DNA from: Gymnogyps californianus
Taxonomy: Eukaryota > Chordata > Aves > Accipitriformes > Cathartidae
DNA: 64,000 nt
Reading direction: 5' to 3'
Assembly (NCBI RefSeq): GCF_018139145.2
Contig: NC_059500.1
Coordinates: forward strand, 53,066,663 to 53,130,662
The notes under the pieces are model-generated. The model did not search any database and was not told where the DNA came from. It worked only from the letters and a program-made list of their open reading frames with translations. The position numbers were made by a program, and so were the translations under genes. Positions 47,001-58,568 of this stretch are shown piece after piece; within the stretch, counting starts at the first letter, position 1; each line of letters begins with the position of its first letter.

Positions 47001-50000
47001 AACATCACAAGAAGTGTAAAATAAACACCAAGATATTAGTTATGTTAACACACATCCATCAAGATCAACTGGGCAGACTCATCCTCACATCACTAGACCT
47101 GCAATTTGTGCATCACTTTGGATCTGGCTTTTCTTCCAGGCATTCACATCTGTGTTGTACCATACCATGTTTTATGATACAGGACGCCCAAGACATTATT
47201 CTTTCTGTCTGCCCCATCACAGCCAAAACTCTTCTGTATGTCCTCCATATTTCATATGCTGGCTTTTGTGAATCATCTTAAATATGCTATGTTGACAGCC
47301 TCACAGAAAGTTAAACATGTCCTTTTTTATGTGCCATTGTAACTTTGCACTTGCCCACTATCATCCTTTTTTTCCTTTTTTCATAGCATCAGTCAGCAAC
47401 TCCCGCCTTCAAATACGATTAACTATCCTCGCCCTACTAGGTTAATAAGATACAGTCAAACTATTGGCTCCGATATCTAATCTGAGACTGTCATCACCTT
47501 GACCAGCTATCTGTCAGATTTTCCACTACCTCCTTCTCATACTTATGTTGTTCTCTCAGCACAGGAAACATTACCGAATCTGTCCATCTTCAAAACCCAC
47601 CACTTCCATGATACCCATAATCTCTTCTACCACAATTAAGCAGGGGCTTGCTTTAACAGATGCTTTTTACTCTCTCCATATGTCTTCCATTACTGTCTAT
47701 TTCACCCACCTGGTGTCATTCACCCTACCTGAGGGATGATCTTCTCTTCACTTACGTGCTTCAAATATTTCCACCTATCCAGGAGCTCTTCCTGGCCCTC
47801 TTTGGTCACAAATATGAAATAAGTGTTGTTCAGTCTGGGATTTATGCTGAGAACTCATTATGCAATTGTTCTAAGAGTAGTCCAGCTACTCATCCCGGAG
47901 TACAACAAAAAATACAGTTCAGGAATTGCACAGGGTTGTTATAACCTGGAAGGAACAAAGCTGTAGCCCATTCCAACAACACAGTTGTGATTGGATTGCT
48001 TTTAACACCTAGAAGTTACAAAATATTATGTGTGCTTGTATAAATAAGCACATCCATAGACATTTTTAAGCCCAATTGTGTAAAGTCCCAGTAACCTGAG
48101 ACTAAGCCTGTCTATAGCAATGACCTGTCAGAGACACAGCAGGGGCCCCTGAGAGCACAGGCTGGTAGAGGTCTGGAAAGCCCAGGAACTGGATGGTACT
48201 AGGAGCCCTAGGGCCAGTCACATAAATGTCCAGTTGCTGACATACAGCTGTGTAACAACCTAATGAAGCTGCAAATAAATGACAGCACAGGTGGAGCTGC
48301 CTTAAAAGTGTATCAATTACACCCAAAACAATCAGTTGTGCTGGTGCCACCCCTCAGAAATAAATATGCAGAGCTAATCACCCTAGCATCCTGTACTGTA
48401 CGGCCACCTTTGTAAGTATTGTGTTTTCATTGTTCAGGTAAAATTATATTTTAGTATTTGGTTTAACGTGTTGCTGACTCTGCTTAGTAGGTCTGGCTAC
48501 CTCCTCTTTTGCACTAGCTGTTAAATCTAAATACCACAAGGTGCCTCCATCAGGCCATCTGAGCTAAAGTAAGCATTGTATTTCCAGCAGTACTGTATGT
48601 ACAGCTTTGCAAACACTTGTTGCCACCAACTTTCACAATACGTGAAGCTTAACCCGTGCACATAGTCATTGTTGTCTGATGGGAGGATGCTTGCAGTTTT
48701 CATACTAGGCACCATGAGGTCTGGTAGGAAAGCCTGTAATATCCCATCATTCCTGAGGAAGATTGGGAGTGTGGGGGCAGCTCTCAGAAAGGCAGTTGGA
48801 TGTCAGGCTTGAAACCATGGAGAGGATGACTGCTGCAGACACACGAAAGTACAGGAAGTACTACCAAGCAGAGAAAGCATCAGTACATAAATATCAGTGC
48901 AAAACAAATATTTAAATGAAAACTGATGTAGCTGCAGTAGAATATGGACAGATAGAGGTGCCCATGTGACTAGTTACTGGGTGGCATCTTCCATGGTTGT
49001 GGTCTGTACAGGTTCTAGGATCATAAATTTAAGACTTTCATGACTTCACCCAAAAAGCTTCCATATTGGTGAATCTGCAGGATGATGGTCAACTAAACAG
49101 TGCAAACCAAGGTAGCACAATTAATGACTTGAATAGTGAAAAGGCTACCAACCTCCTGAAGAGAATGAAAAGCAGCAAACTGACCCCAAACTAAATTAGA
49201 TTGCTTCAGGAATTTATAAGTAGTTTTGTTAAAAATAAGACTGTGGTTAGTGTAAAAGAGTGGAAGCTCAGCACACTGTCCATTAAACTTCAGTAAGAAC
49301 TTCCTGAGAAATACAATCAGATGTTTCACTTCAAAAGTTCCTTTATTTCCATTATTTAGCCATGCCCAGAGAAAAGAATCAACACAGAATGAAACACGGC
49401 AAATCAGATCCTTTAAAGCTTTGTATAAGGCAAGCCTTGTGCTTTGCCCAGTGCTTGAGCAAAGCTGTTAAGTGTTAATGCGTATAATCTATCTAGCCAG
49501 CTAACTAGTTTAATCCATCACACAGTGTGTGAAAACACAAAAGCAACCCAGCTGTGACAAGTTAATAGTAGGGTTAGGCAGTAAAACAGTAACAAAAACA
49601 CACTTCGATTAATGATCCCAAATTGTCCAGCTCTAGTATAGATGGCTTTTGTCTAGGTTTATTTAGTGGCCAATCAATGCAAAATAGATCTGGTAATTTA
49701 AAGCAGGATACCGGATCAGAAGTGTTGCCCCATACTGATAGAACCTGGAGAAAATACATTTTTATAGGGAGTAAAAGTAATAGTTTATATAACTAGACCT
49801 GCTTCAGAGGAAGAGAATTAAAATACACCAAACTCAGGGGTCATTCCAGTAATACCTGCAGTAGAAGGCATGCTATAACGTGAATAAAATAAGAACCATG
49901 CCAAACTATTACTTAAAGAGTGAAGCAAAACCTTCTTTGACCTCTCAAATATGTGAGGCGCTTCCCTTTCCTTGTATCCTAGTTTCTGTTTCCATAACCC

Positions 50001-51216
50001 TCCACAAGCAGTTTCCAGAGTCAGAAAAAATTTGATGAAATCTAAGAAAATTTGCTTTCTTGACATCTCTCAATTCTGTGGTGTTTTGGCTACTCCACTT
50101 AAGTATCAAAGAAGCATACATACTTTGGGATACATCTGTGCACTTAACAGTCAGCATTCCTCCTCCTTTCGTGCATAGAGCCTTTCGTGTTAAAAACACC
50201 ATTGAATGAATACACACGACACAGTCCCTGTGACCTCGGGATCTGGGAAGCTTGGGACAGAGCCTCCAATCTGAGGAATGCAGGCATCTGTTACATCCGA
50301 AGGGAGTGCTGCAAGCATCAAGATGTAGAGTTTAATTACCTCCTCTTGACATTTTTCCTTCCGAATAGGTGTCCTACCACTCTGCAAAATACCTGTAATA
50401 GGGTACAGATTATTCCTAAGTACGCCTCCTGTTGGAACTGTTTGGAGATGGAACTTGTAACAATGAAAAGGGCAATGAAAGAAGATAATAAACTACCTGT
50501 AAGACCTTTTACATTTGCTGAGCAATACGAATGACCCAAGAAAAAGTCTTCTACATACCAGGTAAGTTGGAATAAAAACTAGAACCAGCCTGGAGAAAGT
50601 GAAATCTCTTTTTCTGCACAGCAAATAGCTGCATGTATTCTACCGCTGTATGACAACACAGTGCATGACTTGGGCAAAACACTTTCCTAGCCTGGAGGAT
50701 CAGATTAACAGTGAAGTCTGTCTTTCTTGCTTGTGCACAGTGCCCAATATAGCAAGCTTTCAATTTTAGATGTTTGATAATGCTAACCCTTCAGACCTGC
50801 ATAGCTGGTCAGGGTGTGGGATTCCATGAGAAGGTTGCAGTGGAAAGTGAAAATGATGAATGCATCTTGCCACTGAGGAGCAATCGCAGTTATCTGCAAA
50901 GAACACAATATCCTGTTTCCCTGAACGCAGAAGGAATCGAACTACTGGAGATGGTTATTTCAATCACAGCTTCAAACATCCTGCCAGCCATTACACAGCA
51001 CACTGGACGTTCCCTTTGCTGTAACGCCATGTGTGGTTTCTCTGGTTGCTTCTGGCTTACTGCTCATTCCCTCACCCTGCATTGCTGCCTTCTCCATTTT
51101 CTGTCATATAGGCCTCTACCCAAACATAATTATATAAGTTGCATTTCACTCATTTCCACTGCTTAAGTTTTGAATAACATTCGTTCTTATCTTTAGTGTG
51201 AGTTGTGGTGAAGTGT
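44015..51216. other. Unannotated DNA
   Basis: No gene could be supported. The frames at 50187-50534 (115 codons) and 50774-51166 (130 codons) are the longest outside repeats in this part and have no recognisable domain. The stretch 47040-47850 is pyrimidine-biased and loosely resembles an old LINE, but not enough to call. A duplicated A10-containing word lies at 46509-46545. AGTGT at 51212-51216 is the left duplication of the next LTR. Confidence 0.5.
46509..46545 (+). repeat. Short tandem duplication with A10 runs
   Basis: TTAAAAAAAAAAGTATTAA is followed directly by a near copy, TTAAAAAAAAAAGTACTAA. Confidence 0.75.
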
Positions 51217-51820
51217 TGTTGTGGTTCAACCCCAGCCAGCAACTAAGCACCACACAGCTGCTCGCTCACTCCTCCCCCCTCCCAGTGGGATGGGGAGGAG
51301 AATCGAAAAAAAAGTAAAACTTATGGGTTAAGAATGGTTTAATAACGGAAGTAAAATAAAATATAATACTAACAATAATAATAATAAAATATAATGATGA
51401 TAATAATAATTATAATGAAAAGGAATATAACAAAAAAAAAAAAAAAAAAAAAAAGAGAGAAAAGACAAGTAATGCACAATGCAATTGCTCACCACCCGCT
51501 GACCAACGCCTGAGCAGCGATCCACCCCTCCCAGCCAACTCCCTCCAGTTTATATACTGGGCATGACATTCTATGGTATGGAATATCCCTTTGGCTAGTT
51601 CGGGTCAGCTGTCCTGGCTATGCTCCCTCCCAGCTTCTTGCACACCTGCTTGCTGGCAGAGCATCGGAAACGGAAAAATCCTTAATTTAGGATAAGTGCT
51701 ACTTAGCAACAACTAAAACATCAGTGTGTTATCAACATTATTCTCCCACTAAATCCAAAACCCAGCACTATACCAGCTACCAGGAAGAAAATTAACTCTA
51801 TCCGAGCCGAAACCAGGACA
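51217..51820 (-). mobile_element. Solo ERVL-like LTR, family A subfamily 2, minus strand
   Basis: Plus-strand text runs from TGTTGTGGTTCAACCCC to AACCAGGACA with TG...CA ends. Flanks are AGTGT (51212-51216) and AGTTT (51821-51825), a 5-bp duplication with one mismatch. The minus-strand TATA box is at 51548-51558. It lacks the 11-bp block and shares CCCAGCACTATACCAGC with the 31.8-kb copy, so it belongs to subfamily 2. It carries a 23-base A run (51432-51454) that the other copies lack or hold much shorter. There is no internal retroviral sequence. Confidence 0.88.
51548..51558 (-). promoter_or_regulatory. LTR TATA box
   Basis: The minus strand reads AGTATATAAAC at the conserved U3 position of family A. 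Confidence 0.5.
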
Positions 51821-51825
51821 AGTTT

Positions 51826-54800
51826 ACAATGACTTCATAAAAGGAACTTAACACTTCATAAGCAATGTGATAGCTAACACTGACTGATGCATGAAACAGT
51901 TCAAAACAAGTCTGTAACAAAAGAAAATGCATCGATGAGTGCATCAGTATTCACTTCTGACATCACAGCGTCTAATTCAAATACATCGTATTGGTCCTAC
52001 TGCAGTGACCTGTAACAGGAGTTGCAGGTATATAGACTTGAAACCAGAATTTGTTTCTTAGCCAGTTGTAGATTTATGGATTTTTGTTGTTGTTTTGACA
52101 ATGGCTTTAAGGCAAACCAATAGCAAAAGTCTGTGCATAAAAAGTGAAAAATCAAGCTTAGAATATCTGGCAAATCTTTAGCAGAATAGTACCACAGCTT
52201 AATTGTCAATATAGCAACTAGAAACTTGGAAAGGCTGTCATGTAAAGTGACAACGTGACATGCCTGTAAGTAGCACAGCACTCCTAAAGAGAACTAAATT
52301 GACCTGCCTGTTTATAGCTATCCATGAGAAACTGGCTGCTGTAGTACTCTTTCTATCAGTAGTGGCTGATAGCACGATATTTCTGTCTATCACTTTTGAA
52401 TGGGAAGCATACCTGTCATCTCATCTAACACAAGTAGACATCTAACTATGTCTAGAAATGAACAAGGGACTTGCTGTGTTCGGAACTGATAGTAAGTTGG
52501 AGTCAAACGTTTTCAAAAAGGCTGTGTCAGAGAAGGATATAACCAATACGGCATTGGATCTACAGAGAAGGAAAGGGAAGGAATATTTCTGATAGCTGAT
52601 AGTTCAAGACTCCTGTTACCTGACAGTGTATTCTGGGCAGCCACATTCAAAGTTACATACTGCGACACCCATGTCCTATGATGTCTAAAGGATAACACCA
52701 GACTACAGCTGCTGCTAATCCTTCAAGCACCTTTTAGAGATAAAAAAGTTCAGTGGGTCAGGCTAACCTAGCCAGCTGTCTCCAAACAAACACTTAGAAA
52801 GTCCTTCAAGATGTGTCAGATTACAAGTAGTGATTTGAAGCATCATCTGCGCCAAGTAACTGTAAGTGCTACTGGCAACATCTAATTACATGCGGACACA
52901 AACTCACAAAACTCCGCAACCCTGATGTGATAAACCAGCCTGCAAACCTGTGTCTCCCAGTAGAACATTGTTGAATATTCCCACAAATGAAAACAAGCTC
53001 AGACTTCACAACTAAATGGATGTGACCCAGATTGGCTGTTTCTTTATCTCTTTTTTAAAGGTTGATTTTCTGTTTCAGCTACTACATGGAGTGGCCAGTC
53101 CTCATGGGAAAGGCATAGTTTCAGTGACATTCAGCAAGGAATTCAAAGCAGTTATACGGACTGGGGAGAGGAGGTGCTAGAAGGACTTCTCCATTTTTTT
53201 GGCAGGATATTTTGGTCTGGGCATGATATAATTTATGGCCACTCAGCAGGGAACAAGTAACACAATGATTATGGTAAGGGGAGTATTGTATATGCTTAGC
53301 TACCGCAGTTCTTCTCAGGCTTTATCTACTAAATAAGAGTGCCCTCCCAGTAAAAGCTGCAAATTAAGGATGGGGCCAATGTTTAAGATACTAATTCAGT
53401 TATCGACGAAAAGTTGCCACACAGAGTGCCATAAAATGCAATTATAATCCCTAAAGAAATTAGTTCAAAGGACACATGTCCAAGGGAATTTCAATGATGC
53501 TGAAAGCAGTGAATGGATTTTGAAAAACATAGGTGTATCTTTAGAACAGGAGTGTATTCTAGAAAATATCTGCTCTCATTACTGCTTTAATTATAAAATT
53601 ACTTTTAAAATATGGTAATTAAAAAGATAGAGAAGACTGCTTTCTTTCCAGACAAAGCACTAGGTGGAGAAACGTGTTGCTTCCAATTTTCCTTCGAGTA
53701 AGTGGGAATTATAGGAAATACGCTAGGAAGTGTGCTACAGTTGCAAACATCAGCTCTAAAATTTTAAGGAGAAGCCTTGCCTGACAAAAAGAAAGGAAAA
53801 TTTCCTCAAAAGACAGGAAAAGGGCATGAGTGAGAGAAAAGAAAAACTTTCAAAAAGCTAAGGCTTTTTTTTAAGAAAAACTTAATGTTGAGATTTTCTG
53901 AGGTAACATTTTCCTGAAAAGCTTTTATCCTTTCCTTGCACTAAACAAGGGTCTAACATAGTGGTTTGCCAGAGTAATAACCTTTCTTTTCAGAGAAAGG
54001 GAGGCTTTGCTGCAGAGTAAGGATGTAACTGGTTAGTGGAAAAGAACCTGTGATGTCATTTTCCTGTATTATTCCTAGTAACCAGCAATGAGCTTTGTTA
54101 AATATATTGGTTTTATGACAAAGAATACTCTTAACTACAAGCTCTTGTGAAATTCACAGATCACTGAAAACAAACAGACTTTAGGCATATGAAAGATGAT
54201 CTGAGAACATTTCCATGAGTGATTTTTTTTCACAAAGAAAGAGAATGAGAATCTAAGCACTGAGGTGAAGAAAACTGGCAAGAAAAGTACAGAAGCAAGC
54301 AAAAAGAGCATCCTTGTATTTGATCAAGCAATGCGGAAGGGGAAAGGGAAGGGCAAGGGGAACGGACAAATAAAGGAAATATACCTAGCTAAGAGAAAGG
54401 ACTGTCACTATGCTGAGATGTATAATTTTGCATACAGAATTTGCCAAGAAACAACAAATCCCAGGCTGCTATAAATTAAAAGCCTGCTATAGGGGAGGGG
54501 GAGGGCATTTGGGGCAGAGGAATCGGCAGCAATAAGCTTACTAAAATAGAATATTTGTGTTACGCCTGAGGAATAAGAATTCCATATTACAATATCTTTC
54601 AGTGGCTGGGATTGCCTGAGGCTTTCAATCAGTATATTTATTGTTTGTGGGTTAGTGGGCAAAGGACATCTACCAGGCATTGACAGGATTGTAAAGGACT
54701 GAAAGGAGCACAGCGTTTCTCTGCTTTCCAGTTACAGAAGCAGCTGATATCCTGCCTGTGTCAATGAGACCTTACTTCTACTGTCATAACCTTTCATTCA

Positions 54801-57800
54801 TGTTGTCCTGAATGATCCTTAGTTATGATACTTACTTAGAATGATCCTTGGTAAGGGATATAGAAGTTGGCTAAGACGGAGATTTAAGGCAAGCTTGAGA
54901 TCAAAACAATGGCCTAACGTGTTCCCATTCTTCTTACTGATGACAAGATAGATTACAAGTCTAAAATGCAGATTTTGTCCACTTGCCAGAAGGCACGTAG
55001 ATATATTGTTCAGAGGGAAGGGGTGAACAGGCTGATTCAAACTGGTGCCCTGTTTTGGCCCATCTAACAACACAAGAAATGTATGCAGAGCCAAACAGTT
55101 CAGTCTAAATGGCAATTTATCCAGGAACAGCTTAAAAAACAGAGAGAAATTTCTAAATTCAAGATCAACGAATGTGGTTAGTCTTAGGGCTGTTCAGTAC
55201 CCATAAATTACTATAGGCTGCTGTTATACACTATAATAGCTTGCTGAGCATTTGTTAACTCCAGCAGAGTATATGTGCAATTATTTCTAATGAACTCCCC
55301 AGCCTCTTAGGAAAAAATAAAAGTCCTTTTGAATTGGTTCTACCTGTTGGCTGCATTAAATTTGGAAAAAAAACCATATATTTTCAAATCTCCTCATACA
55401 ACAGGGCTCAGAGCGAGATTGGCATGTTTATTTTCAGAAAACCTCCCAAAGCATTTTAGGCATGGCCAAACTAATACATCTCTCCTTGACAGTTGCAGAA
55501 CTTTTATTTCCTTAGCTAGAGTGTAACAGATTGCTTGCAGTTTAAGTCTTGATGTTTGGGTTGCACTGCAAAATCTGGCTGCCTGCTGGGGTTGTAAAGA
55601 GGTCCCATGCAGAGAGGGGAATTCTGGGAACATCTGCCCACATAAACATTATGCAACCAAGGAGTCAAGAGAAGGAACAGCAATTTGTGGGAAGGTGAGA
55701 GAAAATAATTTTCCCTCACATATCAGCAGACTTTCTACCAATACAGTAAGCTTTAAGAAGTCTGCATGTTCTTGAAATTCTTGATGGTTTAGCTAGCAGA
55801 ACAATTAAAACAGAAAGATAGGACCCCATCCTAATCAAGACACTGGTTTTTTCGGTTTCAGAACATCTATTATTCATGTGTGTTTTCAGGTTTCCTTTTT
55901 TGACTTTCCTCTGTATTGCAGTGTAATTGGAAAAATATAGCTTCACATGAGAGGATTTCCATTTTCATGGCAGATTTACATGAGATTGCCTTTATCTGGG
56001 AAATTCTTGATCACCAGTCAAAGCAACAGCTGGTGCACTCTGCTTCAGCTGTATTTGGACATTGGGGAATGTCACGTTATCAAAATGTTTTAAGTGCACC
56101 CATCAAAGCTGACATAAACTGGAACCTGTGACATCAGCCAAGCAGACTGCAGGTTTATTGCATGGTTTCACATCACTCTGCAGAAAGTAAATTATGCACA
56201 GAGAGTGAAACACAGGAATTATTCTAATGCTAAACTTAGCTCACTTTCAACTTTCCCAGACAATATAACTCAATTTATGTCCCAGCACTTGCTGTTTCTG
56301 GAGTTTTAAATGTTTACTGTTCAACAGCCTGTGAATATCTTTCCAAGATCAGCTTTTAAAAAATTATGAGGCCTTAAACCACTTGTTCCACCAATATTTC
56401 TTTCACACTCATGAACTTAGGTAAACAAAACACGCTTTAGGAGTGCAAGGATTCTACAAGCGTTAAATGGTGCTTTTTACTGAATTTGCCTAAGAATACT
56501 TTTGTCTGTGGATAGCATTGAAACCCTTTATGTGGTATTAGATCAAGAACCATTATTGACACAGAGCTGCAGTCAATTCATAGCAATGATCTTTGCTACT
56601 TAAAACAAGGTTTTTCCTCATAAGCTCTTAATTATACTCACTGAGTATGCTAGATGAATACAGTATATCAGCAGCTTTAATAATTTCCAATTGCTTTAGT
56701 CAATGTTGAGTTGAATTGGTTTTTTTCATAATACCCAGATTGATGCTATTATTTTCATGACACATTATTGTGTTCTACAATAATAAACAACACATATCAC
56801 CTAATGGCCTACAATGCATAGGATGTGTGCTCACTAAGTATTCTTTTCACAGTGGATTTTCAAAATACTTTACAACTCCCATTTTGGCACAAAATTAGGC
56901 CATAAATTGACTGAACGCAGCTCTCTTCTTAGACTGAGCTTGAGTTCTGCAGCCTGAATTTCTGGTTGCCAATCAGGAAGGCAGAAAGAATTATAAGTGC
57001 AAACAGCTCAGGTGTGCAGGAATAGATTATAAGCACCAGGTAGAAAGCAATGAATTCATAGGAATTTGATGTTGCAATAATGAGGATGTTGCTGTGCAGC
57101 TGCCAACTTATTCCCAAAGAGGAGAGGACATAGCTGAGCACTTCAGTAACTCAATGTTCTCAAGCGTATGTCTTTTCATGAACGTCCATAGTTTGCCCCA
57201 ACTACATCCCTCTTTATTCTCTGTTCTTGGAGCTAAGAATGCCTACTTGCAAAGCTGCTTGAACCACACAATATTGAGGACTAAAAAGCAAACTTAAGCT
57301 AAATGTTCTCACCTGTGGCTAATACATAGCTCGGTGGAGGTGAAAGAATCACAGGCTCAGAAATAAACAGAGAAGGCTGAATTTATTGCTGAGTGTCTTG
57401 TGACCTTTTCAAGTACCCTGGAATAGTAATCATTTAGAAATTGTAAATAGAGATCCCAGATGATGTTTGCTCTGAGTAACTCTCTGCTACAGCACTCAGC
57501 AGGTGTCAAAAACAAATTTTACTGAAACTAACACGGATACAGCAGAAGTTTGGAATCTCACTCTAGCTGACAGTATGTTCATCCTTGGTAAACCAAATAA
57601 AATAACATATTGTAAACCTTGGTAGGTATGGGGAAGCTCTGTTCCAAAATAAGTTTTGTGATATGCACCCGTATAATCTTACTGCTGCTTTTCAAGAGAC
57701 CTAAACTTTCTTTTTTTTTTTTTTAAGTAATTGTTAAAATCTGTGCTCCTTATTCAGAAATCTTTGATAAGCACATAGTGGTAGTACTAAAAAGTAAAGG

Positions 57801-57911
57801 ATTTTCATGTTTTTACAGCCAAAGGTCTCTAGGAATGTTTTGCTTATTTTTCAGCTTACTCCAGGTTTATGTGCACTGCTTTGGAGCAACAACTCAAAGT
57901 TCCTGAGTCAA
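51826..57911. other. Unannotated AT-rich DNA
   Basis: No gene or transposon recognised. Near 53070 a pyrimidine tract ending in TTTCAG precedes 33 open codons, but no donor site or family match supports an exon. The stretch 55900-56140 stays open in one frame for 71 codons without a recognisable domain. Confidence 0.5.
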
Positions 57912-58164
57912 TGACTGGCTGGGCATCAGTCTAGCCATGGGAGGTGGTAAGTGATTGCCTTTGCATCACTTGTTTTGTTCTGTTTTCTTTCTCTCTTCTT
58001 CCACAACTCCTTAGCTTATTAAACAATTTTTATCTCAACCCACAAGTTTTCTTGCTTTTACCCTTCCTTTCCTCTTCCCCCATCCTACTGGGGGTGGGTA
58101 AGGTGGGGGGAGTGAGGAAGTGGCTGTGTGGTGCTTAGCTGCCTACCAGGCTTAACCTACAACA
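57912..58164 (+). mobile_element. 3' remnant of a family A-like LTR, plus strand
   Basis: From TGACTGGCTGGGCATCAG it follows the family A sequence downstream of the TATA box: GGAGGTGGTAAGTGATTGC, TTTGCATCACTTG, TTATCTCAACCCACAAG and GTGTGGTGCTTAGCTG, ending in CTTAACCTACAACA. The U3 half and TATA box are missing. Divergence is greater than in the four full-length copies, so this is an older insertion or a related family. It has the 11-bp block state of subfamily 1. Confidence 0.75.
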
Positions 58165-58370
58165 CTAAGATAATGCACCAAGGATCTTTAAAACACAAAA
58201 TCTATGTTAATAATTAAACAGATTTTTTCAGGAATGTTGCCTGGGTTTTTTGTTTTACTGAGTCCACTATATATAAATGTGAAATAATCACTTCTAGTGT
58301 TAAATATCAACTGCCTGTTCTCTTGAAAATAACTCAAGAGAGAGAGAACAAACACGTCATTAAATTTATT

Positions 58371-58568
58371 CACTGAGAGAGTGGTCAGTCACTGGAACAG
58401 GCTCCCCAGGGAAGTGGTCATGGCACCAAGCCTGTCAGGGTTCAAGGAGCATCTGGACGACCGCTCTTAGTCGCATGGTTTAGTTTTAGGTAGTCCTGCG
58501 AGGAGCAGAGTTGGACTTGATGATCCTTATGGGTCCCTTCCAACTTGAGATATTCTATGATTCTATGA
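58371..58568 (+). mobile_element. CR1 LINE 3' end, plus strand
   Basis: Reads CACTGGAACAGGCTCCCCAG, GGTTCAAGGAGCATCTGGAC, TTGGACTTGATGATCC and TGGGTCCCTTCCAACTTG, then ends in two copies of the CR1 terminal octamer (ATTCTATG ATTCTATG A). It is 5'-truncated to about 200 bp, the common CR1 form. The 3' octamers are intact, which makes this the best family landmark in the window. Confidence 0.95.

Noticed and set aside
47040..47850. Possible old LINE with words like AAAACTCTTCTGTATGTCC
   Set aside because: Only isolated words resemble L2/L3/CR1 reverse-transcriptase regions, and their order does not hold up. A profile search would be needed.
50187..51166. Frames of 115 and 130 codons outside known repeats
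   Set aside because: No domain, no splice-site context and no codon signature that can be judged by eye. Left as unannotated DNA.
53080..53180. Possible exon after a pyrimidine tract and CAG
   Set aside because: Only 33 codons before a stop, with no donor site and no family match.
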